Numbered from the stretch's first letter, positions 1 to 13,022 are shown. The stretch is 64,000 bases of DNA from Tieghemostelium lacteum (GCA_001606155.1 LODT01000011.1:637018-701017); one strand, 5' to 3'. Numbers and translations: made by a program. Notes: a model not told the origin generated them from the sequence alone.

Positions 1-2
1 CT

Positions 3-2042
3 CCAGAGAATGAACTCTACTGTACTATTGAAGATGAAATTATAACACAAATTGAGTCACTGATTGACTATGTCTGTCAGATACCTTATGGATCTCCAGA
101 ATCCGAACAACAATGTCAAGAGGTAATTGACAAATTCCAACAAATTATAGACTCCAAACCTGACAATATAGCACTTCTTACCTATGGCAGAAGAATGAAG
201 AGAATTCTAGAAGAGAAAAAGGCAACCTATGTGCAATACTCTACATATCAGTCAGCAGCACAGTCGAATAACAAGGGTAAGAAATGGTCAATGTGGGGTA
301 TCATTCCATTCATTAAATCTATAACACCCTCGCCTTTAAAAGACCAAGTTCATCCTAGTATACCATCACCAGTTTTGTCTCCACCTCCAACTGTAAAGTC
401 AAATAGTAGTGTTGGTATATCAGATTTTGAGATTCTCAAGCCAATTTCCAGAGGTGCTTTCGGAAGAGTTTATCTAGCTGCTAAAAAGAAGACTGGTGAT
501 CTCTATGCTATAAAGGTACTAAAGAAACTTGATACTATAAGAAAGAATATGGTCGAACATGTCTTTAATGAAAGAACTATTTTGGCACAGTTACAAAATA
601 GATTTGTTGTAAAATTATTTTATGCGTTTCAGTCCAGTCACAAGTTGTATCTGGTCATGGAATACCTTATTGGTGGTGATTGTTCATCACTTTTACGTGC
701 TCTAGACTGTTTTGATGAAGCTATGGCTAAACACTACATTGCAGAGACTGTCCTATGTCTAGAGTATCTTCATGCCAGTCAAGTTGTACATAGAGATTTG
801 AAACCTGATAACATGCTCATTGATGCTAAAGGTCATATCAAACTCACTGATTTTGGTCTATCCAAAATTGGTGTTATCAATGAAAATCAAAAAAATAGTA
901 ATAATAATAATAATAATCAACAAAATACCTCCATTTCAGGTGCAATTAATATTGATCAACCTGTTGAACACAGTTCTGGAAATCTATTGAATCAGTCTAT
1001 GGATAACAGTATGAATCTCTCTAATTCTCAAGCTAATATACTGTCACCTGTACCCACTAGAAAAGGTACATTAAAGAATTTCAAAAGACCTGTTAAAGTT
1101 GTTGGAACACCTGATTATCTGTCACCTGAGATTCTGTTAGGTATGGGTCATGGAAACCCTGTAGATTGGTGGGCACTGGGTATCATTCTCTATGAGTTTC
1201 TAACTGGGTCACCCCCATTTAATGATGATACTCCAGAACTCATTTTTCAACACATTCTCAATCGTGATAGGGAAATTGAGTGGCCTGAAGATTTAATATC
1301 ACCTAACGCTAAAGATCTCATTCTTAAACTCCTAAATCCAAATCCCAGTAAGAGACTCGGAACTAAAGGTGCATATGAAATTAAACAACATCCATTCTTT
1401 GAAGGTATCGATTGGGCTACTTTATTCGACCAAGACATGTCTGGAATATTCGTTCCTAAACCATCATCAGAAATTGATACTGACTATTTCTGGGATAGAC
1501 AATCATTGTACGATGATGATCTACATAATAGCGCTAAATTAGACTCCAATGAAATGAACTTAAATGACAGTGGTGCTATATTAAATAATTCAACTGTAGG
1601 TTTGTCAGGGTCACTTGACAATCATGTGTTACAAGACGATAGTGCACTCTCTGATATCTCTTCACATCAGTCACTTCAAAGTAGCTCTGCTCTATCTAGT
1701 GTTTCGAACACCAATTCAAATTCAGTTAGTACCAAATCACAAATTAACTCTAATAGTTCACATGGTGTTTCAAATGGTATTGTATCAAATTCTACAACCA
1801 ATGGTTCAACAAATCAACCTATAGACAGTACCAACAATAATAATATGAGCAACTCTCTTGTTTCTTCACAGTCTAGTAAAAGTTCAAATAAGAGTATTCC
1901 AATATCTAGAAGAAACAATCCTCTTAAAAATTCAGCTGACGATCTCAATGGTCAAAATACGGAGCCTTTTGGTAATTTTTCATTTACAAATTTTAATCAT
2001 CTCAAAGATATGAACACATTTTTAGCTCAAATAAATAAATAA
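3..2042 (+). CDS. AGC protein kinase, MAST/Greatwall/Rim15-like (5' end outside window)
   Basis: This is a serine/threonine kinase of the AGC group. The reading frame is open from base 3 with no stop, so the Met at 195 is probably internal and the gene begins to the left of the window. Numbering from that Met, the glycine loop (SRGAFGRVY) is near residues 85-93, the ATP lysine (YAIKVLKK) at 107, HRDLKPDN at 199-206 and DFGLS at 219-223. About 80 Asn/Ser-rich residues then separate DFG from GTPDYLSPE (304-312). A long insert inside the activation segment is typical of Greatwall, MAST and Rim15 kinases, so I infer that subgroup. The C-terminal 170 residues are Ser/Asn-rich low complexity. No introns are visible in this part. 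Family relatives act in growth and quiescence signalling. The substrate cannot be told from the sequence. Confidence 0.85.
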   Translation, partial: PENELYCTIEDEIITQIESLIDYVCQIPYGSPESEQQCQEVIDKFQQIIDSKPDNIALLTYGRRMKRILEEKKATYVQYSTYQSAAQSNNKGKKWSMWGIIPFIKSITPSPLKDQVHPSIPSPVLSPPPTVKSNSSVGISDFEILKPISRGAFGRVYLAAKKKTGDLYAIKVLKKLDTIRKNMVEHVFNERTILAQLQNRFVVKLFYAFQSSHKLYLVMEYLIGGDCSSLLRALDCFDEAMAKHYIAETVLCLEYLHASQVVHRDLKPDNMLIDAKGHIKLTDFGLSKIGVINENQKNSNNNNNNQQNTSISGAINIDQPVEHSSGNLLNQSMDNSMNLSNSQANILSPVPTRKGTLKNFKRPVKVVGTPDYLSPEILLGMGHGNPVDWWALGIILYEFLTGSPPFNDDTPELIFQHILNRDREIEWPEDLISPNAKDLILKLLNPNPSKRLGTKGAYEIKQHPFFEGIDWATLFDQDMSGIFVPKPSSEIDTDYFWDRQSLYDDDLHNSAKLDSNEMNLNDSGAILNNSTVGLSGSLDNHVLQDDSALSDISSHQSLQSSSALSSVSNTNSNSVSTKSQINSNSSHGVSNGIVSNSTTNGSTNQPIDSTNNNNMSNSLVSSQSSKSSNKSIPISRRNNPLKNSADDLNGQNTEPFGNFSFTNFNHLKDMNTFLAQINK

Positions 2043-2658
2043 TTATTTATTATTTCTTTTTTACTTTTTTTTTCCTAAAAAAACAGACCTATGTATTATT
2101 ATAATGGTCTTATAAGAGGAGAGAATATATTGGACCCACCACAAATGATGTAATTTAGAATATTCAAAGAATGAGATTTTACTCATAGTATACAAAAATA
2201 AAAGTAATCCAGTTCATATCCATAATGAAGATCAATTGGTAATTTTACAATAATTTGTAATCCACAATAGAATAGATTACAAATGGAAAGTATCATATAT
2301 GTTGGTGGGGAGTAAAATATCTAAAAATAGGGTGATAATTTAAATTTTTATTTTTTTTTTATTAGACCCATTTCTAATTCAATTAATATCCTGTGATTAG
2401 AATTCATTTCAAGCAATATATATTCGATTCGGTTTTTTCAGGTAGATTAAACATTCACAAACAAAAATCTATTTTTTGATTATTTTTTTAAGAGACACAC
2501 AATATTATGACTTGGGATATTTATAAATAAATTAATTGTGTACATAACAGTTTTGAAAATAAAAAAAAAAAATAAAAAACAATTCTACAGAAAAAAGGTG
2601 AAGAAAGTGATATAGCATAAGATGATAATAAAAGAGATAAACAGAAAATATTTTTTAG
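2043..2658. other. Intergenic, nothing recognised
   Basis: A+T-rich spacer between the kinase stop and the first inferred exon of the next gene, both on the plus strand. It holds A and T homopolymer runs and must carry the kinase 3' end and the next promoter. No ORF, tRNA or repeat array was seen. Confidence 0.6.
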
Positions 2659-5600
2659 ATGAATTTGAATCGCTCTATAATAATTCTGTAGGTGTTTGTT
2701 ATTTTAAAAAAAAAAACAAATCTTTGCACTATGGCTGACATATGTCACAAAAATAAAAGAAATTTTACTAACAAAAATTGAAAAAATAATTATAGTATTA
2801 TAGTGGATTATTCAAAGAATTTAATCAGTTATTTCTAGAGAGTAAATTTAATTATAATAAATTAAAAAATACAATTATACCACTGTTTATTCAGACTTTA
2901 GAGGAGTGGATTGGACAAAAGAACCCAGATGATGTAGCACTTGACACTTTTTGTAAAAACTTGTTTGATAACAATGTAAAGATGGATTTTATGGATTACA
3001 GTAGTCTTTGGCAGTTTATGAAATGGTTGCAATCTAGTAACAGTTTATTGCGAAAGCTGGCAATACTATTGTACTCTCATTTTATTACACTAAAAAGGAA
3101 ATCACTGGTACACAGAAATCTAATTGATATGAAGTATATATTAAGTATCATTGTAAATGATGAAAATGAGTCAGTTCGTGAACTCTATCAAGACTATTTG
3201 GAGTCTTTTGGCGAACTTTCTAATCTACCTCTATCATTTCAATTGGAGATATATCCATTGATTTTAAATTCAAAGTTATTTGACAGTAAAAAAGAAATGA
3301 ATAGTAATATTACAAAGATTCCAAACCCTTTCAACCAAATGTATAGTTGTACAATAACATCAACACCAACATCATCTAGTACCTCTAGTAGTTCACTTCA
3401 GTTCTATATCAACCCTAGTAAAATTACATTTAAATCATTAATTACAGTTGATCTTATCATTGACTGTTTTATAAAACAATACGATCGTAATGAAAACTTC
3501 ACAATAGAATCGTTAATATTTATTTGTTATTTTGAAATATCACATAAATCTTCACTCTCTGAAAATCTTAAACAATCAATAATAACAATCTATAAAAAAA
3601 ATATAAATAATTTATTAAAATTTAATAATAATAATAGTAATAATAGCAATAATAATAACAATAACAACAGTAATAATAATAATAGAAATAGTAAAAATAA
3701 TATAAATAGTAGTAATATTTTTGATTATTTTATTAGTCTTCAAAATATAATTTACCAAGATACATTAAATTATAAGGATAATGAACTACTTTCATTCACA
3801 TTATCTTATTTCCTCACAACTAAAAATCAACCGAATCAACTAGTACAATTTATTGAAATTGTATCTCAACAATCTGATATTTTAATTAATTTAAAAAAAA
3901 TACAAATATTGGAGTGCGTATAATATATCCAATCTATTGATATGAAAATATTAACATTTAATAACTATCTATATAACATATAGGAATTTATTTAAAATAC
4001 TTAGAGTGTGTGGTGATTGCCAGATGAAGAGTAAGATTATACAAATATTTGAAAAACATTTTCAGATATTTGTTAGTGTTGGTGTAGAGTTTTCAAAACA
4101 GTTGATAAAGGTGATATTAAAGGATTGTGAAGTGATAAACTATTCACAAAATTACCAAAATCTTATTAAGATGTTAGTGGAGACATCTGATAATAGCCAT
4201 CTATTCAAGCCATTGGGTGTATTTAACAATTCAAATTATTTTGAAAAGCTATTTTCAAAGTTTGAATATTCAAACTCTGTGGGTCTATTGAATACACTAG
4301 TCACTTCTTTAAAAAACTGTACTGCCAAACAGTTGGAGGAACTTAACCAAAAGTATCATAATAGACTATATCAACTATTAATGAACCCAAAGAATCATAA
4401 ATCCATTCCATTACATAGATATAAACTCATTGATCCCCTAAAGTTTCTGTCTCTAAATGGAACTATAAAGAAGCTCTCTTTGGAGCCTGTTAGAAAAGAG
4501 ATATTCGATAACATTCAGGAATATAATATTCTAGAGATTTCAGGTCAGTTAATTAAATTCTCTAGTCTATTTATTCAGTCTGAAGAATATGTAGAAATTG
4601 CAATTGGTTATATACTAAAGTTTGATGAAATATACTCCAAACATGAGGTCTCACAGGAAAGACATGAAATATTGGTAGAGTTCCTTGCCCTGCTAATAGA
4701 GTTGATTAATCTTAAAGATAACCATCTTGTTAAAAAGTATCATAACCAATTGTTACCAATTCAACTAAAGTATCTACGACACCAAATTCTTTCAGGAGAT
4801 ACAAGTAATCTAGTGGTAGTCATCAACTATCTAATTATTCATAATGGTCATGAGCTAATTCTAAATAATATCTTTGATTTTCTATCCAAACTAGACAATC
4901 AGTTTTATTCCAGCCAACGATTCATTCTCAATCGATTAGACTATACACATGACATTTTATTGTCCTATTCTATAATATTTAAAAACTTTCCCTATCTCAT
5001 TCTGACTGTATATACCCCACATCAAGTTTTTCAAATGGTAGCTAAACTTTTAAATCGATTTGTATATTATTCATGCTACTACGAGACATTATTTAACAGC
5101 TCCTATATCCCCAAGATCTCTCCATACATCAGTGATATACTGAATTTCCTCATCTCAATCGACACTCAAGATAGTCATGAGTTCTATAAACTACTACCAC
5201 AGTTAATATTGGAGTATAACCACATCAAAAACCCAAGACACCAATACTTCTCTTTCTTTCTCTTTCTCCTCTATGATGCTCTACCACATATAAAGAACAG
5301 AGATTGTAAAGAATATTTAATGTCTCTATGTGTCAAAGAGTTTAAAACTCTAGTACCCTCATTTGATCCACTCTACCCATTGGTATCTAATCTAAAAACC
5401 CAAGAAAAACTCAAGGAAATTTTTTCCAACTCCCTCGACGACTCTATTAAATTGGATTCCAATTTAAAAATTCTACCACCAGTACCAATGTTACCAGATT
5501 TACTCTATCGAAAAATTGTCCTGCAATGTTTTCAAAACAATACAGAGAATACCTCTGGGCTAAAGAAAAAGAAAGCATTTCCTAGCAGTGAACTATTGTC

Positions 5601-6309
5601 ACTGTCTCTGGTGTCTTGGAAATTTCATTCCATAATGTCAGAAATGCTATGTAATATAGACAGTTGTAATATATCCATAAAAAATGATGTAGAAGATCTC
5701 AACTATTGCCGATATTCTCTTCTAAAGAAACCACCAGTTTATCTTAGATATACATCATTACCAAGATTCCGTTTCCAAAATATTGAACAAATTATAAATG
5801 GTGTTCAGACATTGGAGATTGATTGTATTCATGTACACAATGACCACAATATGATATTTTGTAATATCTTCCCACAACTAAAACATCTGATATGTTCTGG
5901 TACTTTCAAAACCAGATTACTAGAGAGAATATTCTATTCTAATCAGGGTTTAGAAACTTTTACTAAAAACTTTAGTAATGAAAAAACAAAATTCAACTCT
6001 ATGGAATTTCCAACAATCAATAACATTTATTCTAAATTGATAGAAACCCAATATCTCACTCTCCAAAAGATCATATTCAACATTCAAATTGATCTATCAA
6101 ACGACAAGAATCATCTATACTCCACTTTGAATTTTATTCAAAGAATTATAAATTCCTCTTCTAAAAATATTAATATTAATTTATCTTATTTTGTTTCAGT
6201 TTCTATTTTTAAAGGAACTATTCAAACTACCCAATACAATCTCACTATAGAAGATATTAATCAAACTATTAGCGATGAAATTGATAATTTAATAAAATTA
6301 AATTTATAA
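2659..6309 (+). CDS. Large hypothetical protein (three exons, about 1150 aa)
   Basis: I do not recognise this protein. The long open frames are 2796-3923 and 4006-6309. Neither starts with a usable ATG, so splicing is needed. The best model is exon 1 at 2659-2687 (MNLNRSIIIL), a 116-bp intron with donor GTAGGT and a TACTAAC branch site at 2766-2772, exon 2 at 2804-3913, a 70-bp intron (GTGCGT to ATAG) and exon 3 at 3984-6309. Phases agree at both junctions. The N-terminal third looks all-helical, as HEAT/ARM-like proteins do. An Asn-rich linker follows near 3620-3715. A stretch near the C-terminus (5490-5650) has the size and hydrophobic spacing of an F-box-like segment followed by leucine-rich sequence, but I could not confirm this. 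The donor at 3914 is non-standard, which is the weakest part of the model. Confidence 0.55.
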
Positions 6310-6495
6310 ATGGAATTGGTAAGTGGGCAATTTGGCGATTCTTGTGTTTATCTTTGAAAATTTTTGTTAAAGTTTCCTAATTTAGAAAGTTTTTTTTTAA
6401 AATGGTGTTATAAAAATAAATTTTTAAATCTAGATTTTTTTATTTTTTAGATTATCATTTCAATTTACAAACTTCGATAAACTTGTATATAAATA

Positions 6496-6996
6496 ATGAA
6501 TACCAATAATTCTTTTAATGTTGACCCAGTATCTGTAATATATACACAAACTACCTATACAGGAGCTCAAAATACACACAAAAGTGGTAAATTAAGAATA
6601 TTTCCAAGATTTTCAAGAAAGAAGGCAAAGCCAGCTCCAGCTGTGGTGCCATATAAAACAAAAGAAATGCCATCTGAATATGGAGGTGTAGTCTATCCTT
6701 TAAATTATCATAATGAAAAGATGTACCAACAACACCAAAACTCTCAAGTTATGTACCAAACACAACCAACAACTAATTCCTATCAAATTGAAAAATATTC
6801 AATGCCTTTTTCAAATGGTAACTGTGCCACTTCTCAAGTATATAATAGTGCTTGTGAATCTTCCGAATATATTTCGACTTCACATAATGGTATTGACCCC
6901 TCCCAAGTAGAAATTTTAAATTCAATTCAACAACAAAACAATTCTTACTATCAAGATAGTTCACAATATCAAAATTATAATTATTATAACCAATAA
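6496..6996 (+). CDS. Small Gln/Asn/Tyr-rich hypothetical protein
   Basis: A 166-aa single-exon frame starting at an ATG just after a T-rich stretch. The N-terminal half has a basic patch (KLRIFPRFSRKKAKPAP, about residues 33-49). The C-terminal half is rich in Gln, Asn, Ser and Tyr, ending in an NYNYYNQ-type tail. I see no signal peptide, membrane segment or catalytic motif and no family match. A low-complexity QNY tail is typical of dictyostelid prion-like or condensate-forming proteins, but that is inference. A TTTTTTAG just upstream of the ATG could be a splice acceptor, so a further 5' exon cannot be excluded. Confidence 0.6.
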   Translation: MNTNNSFNVDPVSVIYTQTTYTGAQNTHKSGKLRIFPRFSRKKAKPAPAVVPYKTKEMPSEYGGVVYPLNYHNEKMYQQHQNSQVMYQTQPTTNSYQIEKYSMPFSNGNCATSQVYNSACESSEYISTSHNGIDPSQVEILNSIQQQNNSYYQDSSQYQNYNYYNQ

Positions 6997-7297
6997 ATTT
7001 AAAATATATAATATAAATTATATTTAAATACTGTACATTTTAACTCAACTCAAATTACACATTCAAATATATATTAGGATTACCTTATTTTAATACATTG
7101 ATTTATTGTTTTTCTTTTTTTGTTTTTTTTTTTTGTTGAAGGTGAAAAGAACTCTTTTTCATATTATAGACTAATTAGGACCTAGATTTTTGTTTTTGAA
7201 AAGTTGTTGGTTGGTTGATGTTAGTGAATGTGAATGTGGAAAATGATGGTTGATTATTGATTATTTTTTTTTTTTTGTTGCTGTTGTTAAATTTAGT

Positions 7298-8666
7298 TTA
7301 GTCGTGTAATAATAATTGTTGAATGGCACCTGGGGTTTCTGGATCGTTTAAGTGAATTGTAGTAAATCTTAGGGCATTTAAAAGTCCAGGAGATGAGGAA
7401 GTGTTGGAAAACTTAAGAGTAATAATACAATTTTTAATAAAAATTGATGATTTCTTTACAAAGGCACCTTGTGGGTGAATATGATCGTATAAAATGATTG
7501 ATCCAACCATAGCTCTTAAGCAAAACATGTTAATTTCTTCAGATGCAAATCTAATATAGGTTATAAAAATGTTAGTATACTAATGAGGTAAATGTTTTAA
7601 TGTAACTAGATAATTACTTCTTTTTATCAACCATATCGTGACAAACATTTGCCATTGTTGCCAAAGCTGTAGTGACATTGTCTCTTGGAACAGTAGTATC
7701 CTAATGATGAAGATCTATATTAATACAAAGAGTAATAACTTTTAGGTGTATAGTAGATAACATACCAATGAAAGGAATTTTACAGTGGTTTCACTTAATA
7801 CTTTCATCATTGGAGTTGGATAAGCAAAGAACAATGACATTCTGTTTGCCAATTCATCACGAATTTTAATGTTGGCATCTTTTTTAGTCAACTTCATTCT
7901 ATTTAAAGTACGACGATAATATGAAAAATCATTTTGAATTGCTGGGTTAACCATCTAGAGTAAGAGAATAGAGAAGATATAATGTTTAGTATAAATGCTA
8001 TAGGATGTTTTTTTGTTTTTTACAAAATGGGTAGATATGACTTACTTTAGCATCATCAAATTTCAATACAAAATCAAAAATATCGGCTAATTGTTTAGCA
8101 AGAGCTTGTTGATTGGATAGAGATGATTTTGGATCATTCTTGCATAATGCAACCAAAAGTTTTGGGAAACAAGTTTCCAATTCCAATGAGAAATCATAAA
8201 AGAGTTGTAATTGATCAACTGCTGGTAATACAGCTTCCCATGCTGCATCTTCTGTCTCTGGACCTGGATTGGTAATGGCTCTTCTAATAAATTCATTACA
8301 ACCAGCATACTTTAACAAACTATTAATAATACCTGGACCTCTGTTTAATACATCTCCAACTGTTTTGTGAAGTTCTCTTTCATCTTCTGAAGGTTGTGCA
8401 TCTGTGATTTAAAAAAAATATTCATTAGTTTAATTTGATCCAATGTCATTTCATATGGTAAACACATAAACACAAATAAAAAAAAAATACAAGATATATA
8501 GATTTATAAATATAAAAAAAAAAAATCTAATAATAACCACGACTAAAACTAGGTTTTGAAGTGTTGCTTTTTGTCGGTGCTGTAGATTGGATAGTTTACT
8601 TTCAAAATCTATAAAAATTTGCTCAGCATGATCTGTTCCATTAATAAAACTTAATAATTGACCCAT
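7298..8666 (-). CDS. fam49: CYRI / FAM49 Rac1-binding protein (five exons)
   Basis: Homologue of CYRI (CYFIP-related Rac interactor, FAM49), which binds active Rac and restrains Scar/WAVE-driven actin assembly at the membrane. Coding exons on the minus strand are 8666-8600, 8401-8046, 7954-7766, 7700-7618 and 7550-7298, giving 315 aa, close to about 323 in human. All junctions are GT-AG and in phase. The first donor lies inside a longer open frame: cutting after FIDFE joins it to [15 protein letters not shown], matching the family. The protein begins MGQLLSF, so Gly2 is a myristoylation candidate. The DUF1394 core includes [14 protein letters not shown] with the Arg pair that contacts Rac, [11 protein letters not shown], and [17 protein letters not shown]. 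The intron at 7551-7617 carries TACTAAC. Identification is very secure. Confidence 0.93.
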
Positions 8667-9147
8667 CTTTTTGCTAGTAGTGTGATATAAATATTTATAT
8701 GGAGATTATGTGATTATACAATGGTGGTGAGTTTAATTTTTTTGGTTTTTTTGAAAATTGTAATATATATATATATAAATATAGATATCTGCTGCCTGTT
8801 GTTTTCTAAATTCTACAATTAATCCTCCCTTTTCTAAATAGGAAATTGATGTGTATCTATGTAAAAAATGAGAATAAAAAAAAGCTAAGGTAAAAAAAAA
8901 AAAAAAAATCAAAAAAATGGATTTTTTTTTTAAAATTTTTTGCTGTTAATATATTTAATTTTTGATTATTTATAAATAGAACTAAATTTTTAATTTTAAA
9001 TGATATCTATTATTAAATAATTGAAAGATATTCAAATAAATAACAATTATTTATTAAAATTGATATATTTAATTTTCGCGGTCTTTTTTTAAAAATTTAA
9101 AAAATAAATTTTTTGGGATACATTCACTGCTCACAAGATATGAAAAA
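8667..9147. other. Divergent intergenic region
   Basis: About 480 bp between the fam49 start (minus strand) and the next gene (plus strand), so it must hold both promoters. It contains a TATATATATATA tract near 8765 and long A and T runs at 8890-8935. No ORF or structured RNA was seen. Confidence 0.55.
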
Positions 9148-10902
9148 ATGAACCAACATCAAACACCAAATCAACAAAGTTATTCATTAAAATCTTCAAA
9201 TTCCGGTGTTATTGTAATTGGGTGTATTGATTTTCATAGAATACATATTGGTAAAAGAAGAGTAGTAAGATTTTCATGTATGTAAACTTTTTAGAAGATT
9301 AAAGATGTTAGATGTAATACTAATGTTATTTGGTATCAATTCAAAGTGGCAAACCTTAATAATAACAATAAGGAGATTGTAGTTAGAAATCTATATTTAC
9401 AACAACCTATTCAAGTTGAAAACAATAGTTTTAGACAAAACCATCATTCAGGGTCATCAATATCAAGTATAGGTAGTTTTGGTGGTATTTTTTCAATTGT
9501 TGGTAATATTCAGTTCCCCATTAGCATTGGAACCAATGAGGAATTTCAAAGTTTAATTTCATTTGTACCACCACACCCAGGAAGATTTACAGCACTCCTC
9601 ACTATTATTTTAGAGGGATATCCACAACCTAAACTTCAACAAATTTCAGTTAATGGTGAAGGTGAAATACCCTCATCACCAACACAAATTATCTATACCG
9701 ACAACCTACCAATCATTGTAGAAACTCCATTCAAAAAAGCATCATCATTTCAAAGTTTTGATTCTTATAATAGAGGTAGTAGTAGTAATTCAAGTAAATC
9801 ATCAAAAACCACAATTTCTACAAATTCATCAGATTCATGGTCATCTTTACCACCATTTCCGCTGTATTTTGATGAGGATATTGAAGATCAATCAGACAAC
9901 AATCAAAGTCAACAACAGCAGCAACCATCACAACATATGCACTATAAGAACAGTAATAAAATAGAAACAGTAACAATATCACCAGTACAAAATTCACATG
10001 AGAAAAAAGTTAGATGGAGTCCATTTGTTGCTGAAAAGAAATTTAATGATCAAGAAAGAATTAATGTAAATCAACAAAATCTAAAACCACATTTAATACA
10101 CGATGAAGATGATAGTGATGGTAATGAACAACAAGAACAACAAGAAGAGGAGAAAGAAGAAGAGGAAGAACAGGAAGAGTACCAACAAGATAGTAAACAT
10201 ACATTTAAAATCAAAGATAATTTAAATTATAATAATAATGATAGTAATAATATAAGTAATGGTACTTCTAGTAATTATTATTATAATAATCAAAATATTA
10301 CCAAATCGGATAAACAACAACAAGAAATATTAGTTAATAATTTTTCCTACAGTAATGATATTATAAATAGTAAATTTCAACAATTGGAAAAAAAATTATT
10401 TGATTTAACCAAAAGAGTAGAAGAACGATACCACTCTACAAATTCACAACCAACAGTAAATCAACATCATCATCAATATAAAATGTATAATAATAATCAT
10501 AAAAATCAACAATATAGTGGATATAAAGAATCACCTCCATTATATGGAGATAGTAATGAAAAGAAATCCAAACCTCAACCAACAATGGTACCAATAACAT
10601 CAACAACAGCACAAGTAATTTCAAAACCTACAACACCTATAAATAGTAAAAATATAAAACAACAACAATATGCTGTAAATATAACTCCAAATAATAGAGA
10701 ATATATACCTGGTTTTAATACAAAAGAGAATCTTGATTTACTGAGAGAGATGGAATCTAAAACACCAAGACCTAAACCAGAAACTCCTGCATCTTGGAAA
10801 GATTTTTTAAAAAAGGATCAAGGTATTGATGACTCTATAAATAATATCAATTTTAATAGATTTGATCAAACTCCATTTAAAAATCCAAAACAAGCCTATT
10901 AA
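9148..10902 (+). CDS. ASH-like (ASPM-SPD-2-Hydin) domain protein with Gln/Asn-rich region
   Basis: Two-exon gene. Exon 1 (9148-9277) starts at ATG and ends TTTTCAT. A 69-bp intron with donor GTATGT and branch-like TACTAAT at 9318-9324 ends at 9346, and exon 2 runs 9347-10902. The join gives IDFHRIHIGKRRVVRFSLAN, the start of an immunoglobulin-like ASH/MSP fold. The fold continues through NIQFPISIGTNEEF and FVPPHPGRFTALLTIIL and ends near GEGEIP. The rest is low complexity: Ser, Gln and a Glu/Gln block near 10120-10190. A short predicted helix (KFQQLEKKLFDLTKRVEERY) and a C-terminal PRPKPETPASWKDFLKK segment follow. ASH domains occur in centrosome and ciliary proteins, and amoebae of this group have centrosomes but no cilia, so a Cep192/SPD-2-like centrosomal role is possible. 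The CAAAG acceptor is unusual. Confidence 0.6.
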
Positions 10903-11054
10903 ATATCAAATAAAACGGTTATTTATTATACACACAACCAATCATTCTGGACATTGACTTCACAAATAACGTGATAGAATGAAAACAGAAAAAATATTTT
11001 TTTTTAATTTTTTTTTTTTTATTAGATAGATTGTATTTTTGAAGAAAGAGGAAA

Positions 11055-12292
11055 ATGATCAAAAACTTAAAAGCACCACTACAACAATTCTATAAATTTC
11101 ATGTAATTACTCGTATTAGATATTGAAAAGAAAATTTTTAGAAAATATGTATTAATTTAGAAAGAATATACAGAGATCATTCAGCACAGATACCTCATCA
11201 ATTACACATGCACCAAATCTATCAAATATCACACAGGGATCACGTACACAATTTACAGGTTTAGTAGCAACAGTTTTTGGAGCTACAGGATTTACAGGTA
11301 GATATTTAGTTCAACTTTTAGCCAGAACCGGTATTCAAGTAGTCATACCATACAGAGGTGAGGATGCCAGTTTCCGTGATCTTAAGGTTCTAGGTGAACT
11401 TGGTCAAATCATTCCAATGAGATATGATATCAGAAACGACGATTCAATTGAGAGAGCAGTAAGTCATTCGAATATAGTCATTAATTTAGTCTCTAGACAA
11501 TATGAAACTCGTAATTTTACTTTTGACGATATCAATATAAAAGCTGCTTCTAAAATTGCACAAATCTCAAAAAATAATGCAGAGAAGTTTGTTCATGTCT
11601 CTGCATTGAACGCTAGTGAAAACTCTGAATCTCAATGGTCAAAAACTAAGGCTATTGGTGAGAAATTGGTTCGTGAAATCAATCCAAATTGTACAGTAAT
11701 TAGACCAGGTTTGATCTTTGGTGATGAGGATAGACTCATTAATAAGTGGTCTAAAATTACTCAATTTTGGCCATTCATTCCCCGTTATAATCAAGATTTA
11801 AAGTTCCAACCATTACATGTATGTTTTTTAAGAGAAAAAAAAAAAAGTTGATTTTACATGTATTAACCCCCAGAGAACTACAATGAATATATATAGTGTT
11901 TTGATTTAGCAAGTGCAATTTTAGCAGTATTAGAATTACCAAATACCAATGGTAAGGTTTATGAATTGGGTGGTAATGAAATCTTTACATGGAAAGAATT
12001 CCAAGATTTAATTATTGAGGGTACAGCTCAAACTGATAAACTCAATATTCCAGTATCATTAGACTTTATGAAACCAGTTTCACAAGCTATTGAATTGTTA
12101 TCTCGTGACCCACCATTCATTAAAGACGAATTAGAATATCTCAATCAAGATCTATTAGTTAACACTGGTGCATTAACTCTCAGTGATCTTAATGTTAAAC
12201 CAACTCCAATTCAAGAGAAATTAATTAGACTTTCTAGAATGTACAGACCTGGTAAATTCTTTAATGCCATTGCCAATCCACAAAATAAATAA
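11055..12292 (+). CDS. ndufa9: NADH dehydrogenase (complex I) 39-kDa subunit NDUFA9
   Basis: Accessory subunit of mitochondrial complex I, related to short-chain dehydrogenases with an atypical NAD(P)H-binding Rossmann fold. Exons 11055-11102, 11174-11818 and 11897-12292 encode 362 aa; donors are GTAATT and GTATGT. The N-terminus (MIKNLKAPLQQFYKFHRSFS) is basic and hydroxylated, as expected for a mitochondrial targeting peptide. The dinucleotide motif VFGATGFTGRYLVQLLA lies at about residues 45-61. Further family marks are NLVSRQYETRNF, FVHVSALNAS, SKTKAIGEKLVRE and TVIRPGLIFGDEDR. Length and motif order fit NDUFA9 (about 370 aa). Only the splice sites are inferred. Confidence 0.92.
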
Positions 12293-12512
12293 AAAACAGA
12301 ATATCACTATTCCCATCCCTTCAGACTCAAAAATATCAAAAAACCAAGAGATTCAGCCCTAATAGTAGTATACCTAAAATAAAATTTCATGTTCTATAAT
12401 TTATAATAAATCATCATTTGTATATATGGTTTGTGGTCTGTGTGAATTTGTACAATGTGGTTGAGGTCTATCGTCATTTTTATTCCTCATTCCTTTCCTA
12501 TTTACTATATCT

Positions 12513-13022
12513 CTAATCTAAAGTTGGTGATTTCTTTGTGGAAGCTTTATCTTTTTGTTGTTGTAATTTTGACATTCTTTCGGCTTCATGTTGCATATAG
12601 TTTGTTAGGAAACGAACAGCACTATTGATTATAAAGTATATTAGAATGTAGTTCATTTAGATAAACTATTTGAAAATGTTAACATAACATACTCAGTCTT
12701 TTGTTCTTCTATTTTCTTTGGGTCTACTTCAAATTTATTTTTTCTAAAACTTAATCCAATTTGATATTGTAGATTTTTTGTATATCCATTCTATATATAT
12801 TTGAATGTTAAATATGTTAATTACTGTTATCTATTAAAGTATGGTATGTGATGATATATATCATACAAATGATCCAATATATTTTGCTAATCTTATACAA
12901 TCTCTATATATCTTTGGTAGTTAATTAATATTACAATCATCCTTAGGAGTATATATCAATTCAAATTAACATACTTGAATTGTACTTTTTTTAATTCCTG
13001 GATTATTTAATGCACTTGCCAT
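12513..13022 (-). CDS. Small 84-aa conserved-looking protein (three exons)
   Basis: A gene too fragmented for simple ORF calling. Minus-strand exons are 13022-12975, 12790-12693 and 12621-12513. Introns of 184 and 71 bp both have GTATGT donors and TAG acceptors, and the phases (0 and 2) agree. The 84-aa product begins MASALNNPGIKKSTIQ, continues with GLSFRKNKFEVDPKKIEEQ and a helix with AVRFLTNYMQHEAERM, and ends in a Lys-rich tail. It is charged, largely helical, and has no membrane segment. It looks like a small conserved eukaryotic protein, possibly a mitochondrial or assembly factor, but I cannot name the family. The consistent splice sites and a non-repetitive product make a real gene likely. 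Confidence 0.72.

Noticed and set aside
9278-9294. A 17-bp intron (GTATGT to TTTTTAG)
   Set aside because: Far shorter than any dictyostelid intron and it would create an in-frame stop; the 69-bp alternative keeps phase and completes the ASH fold.
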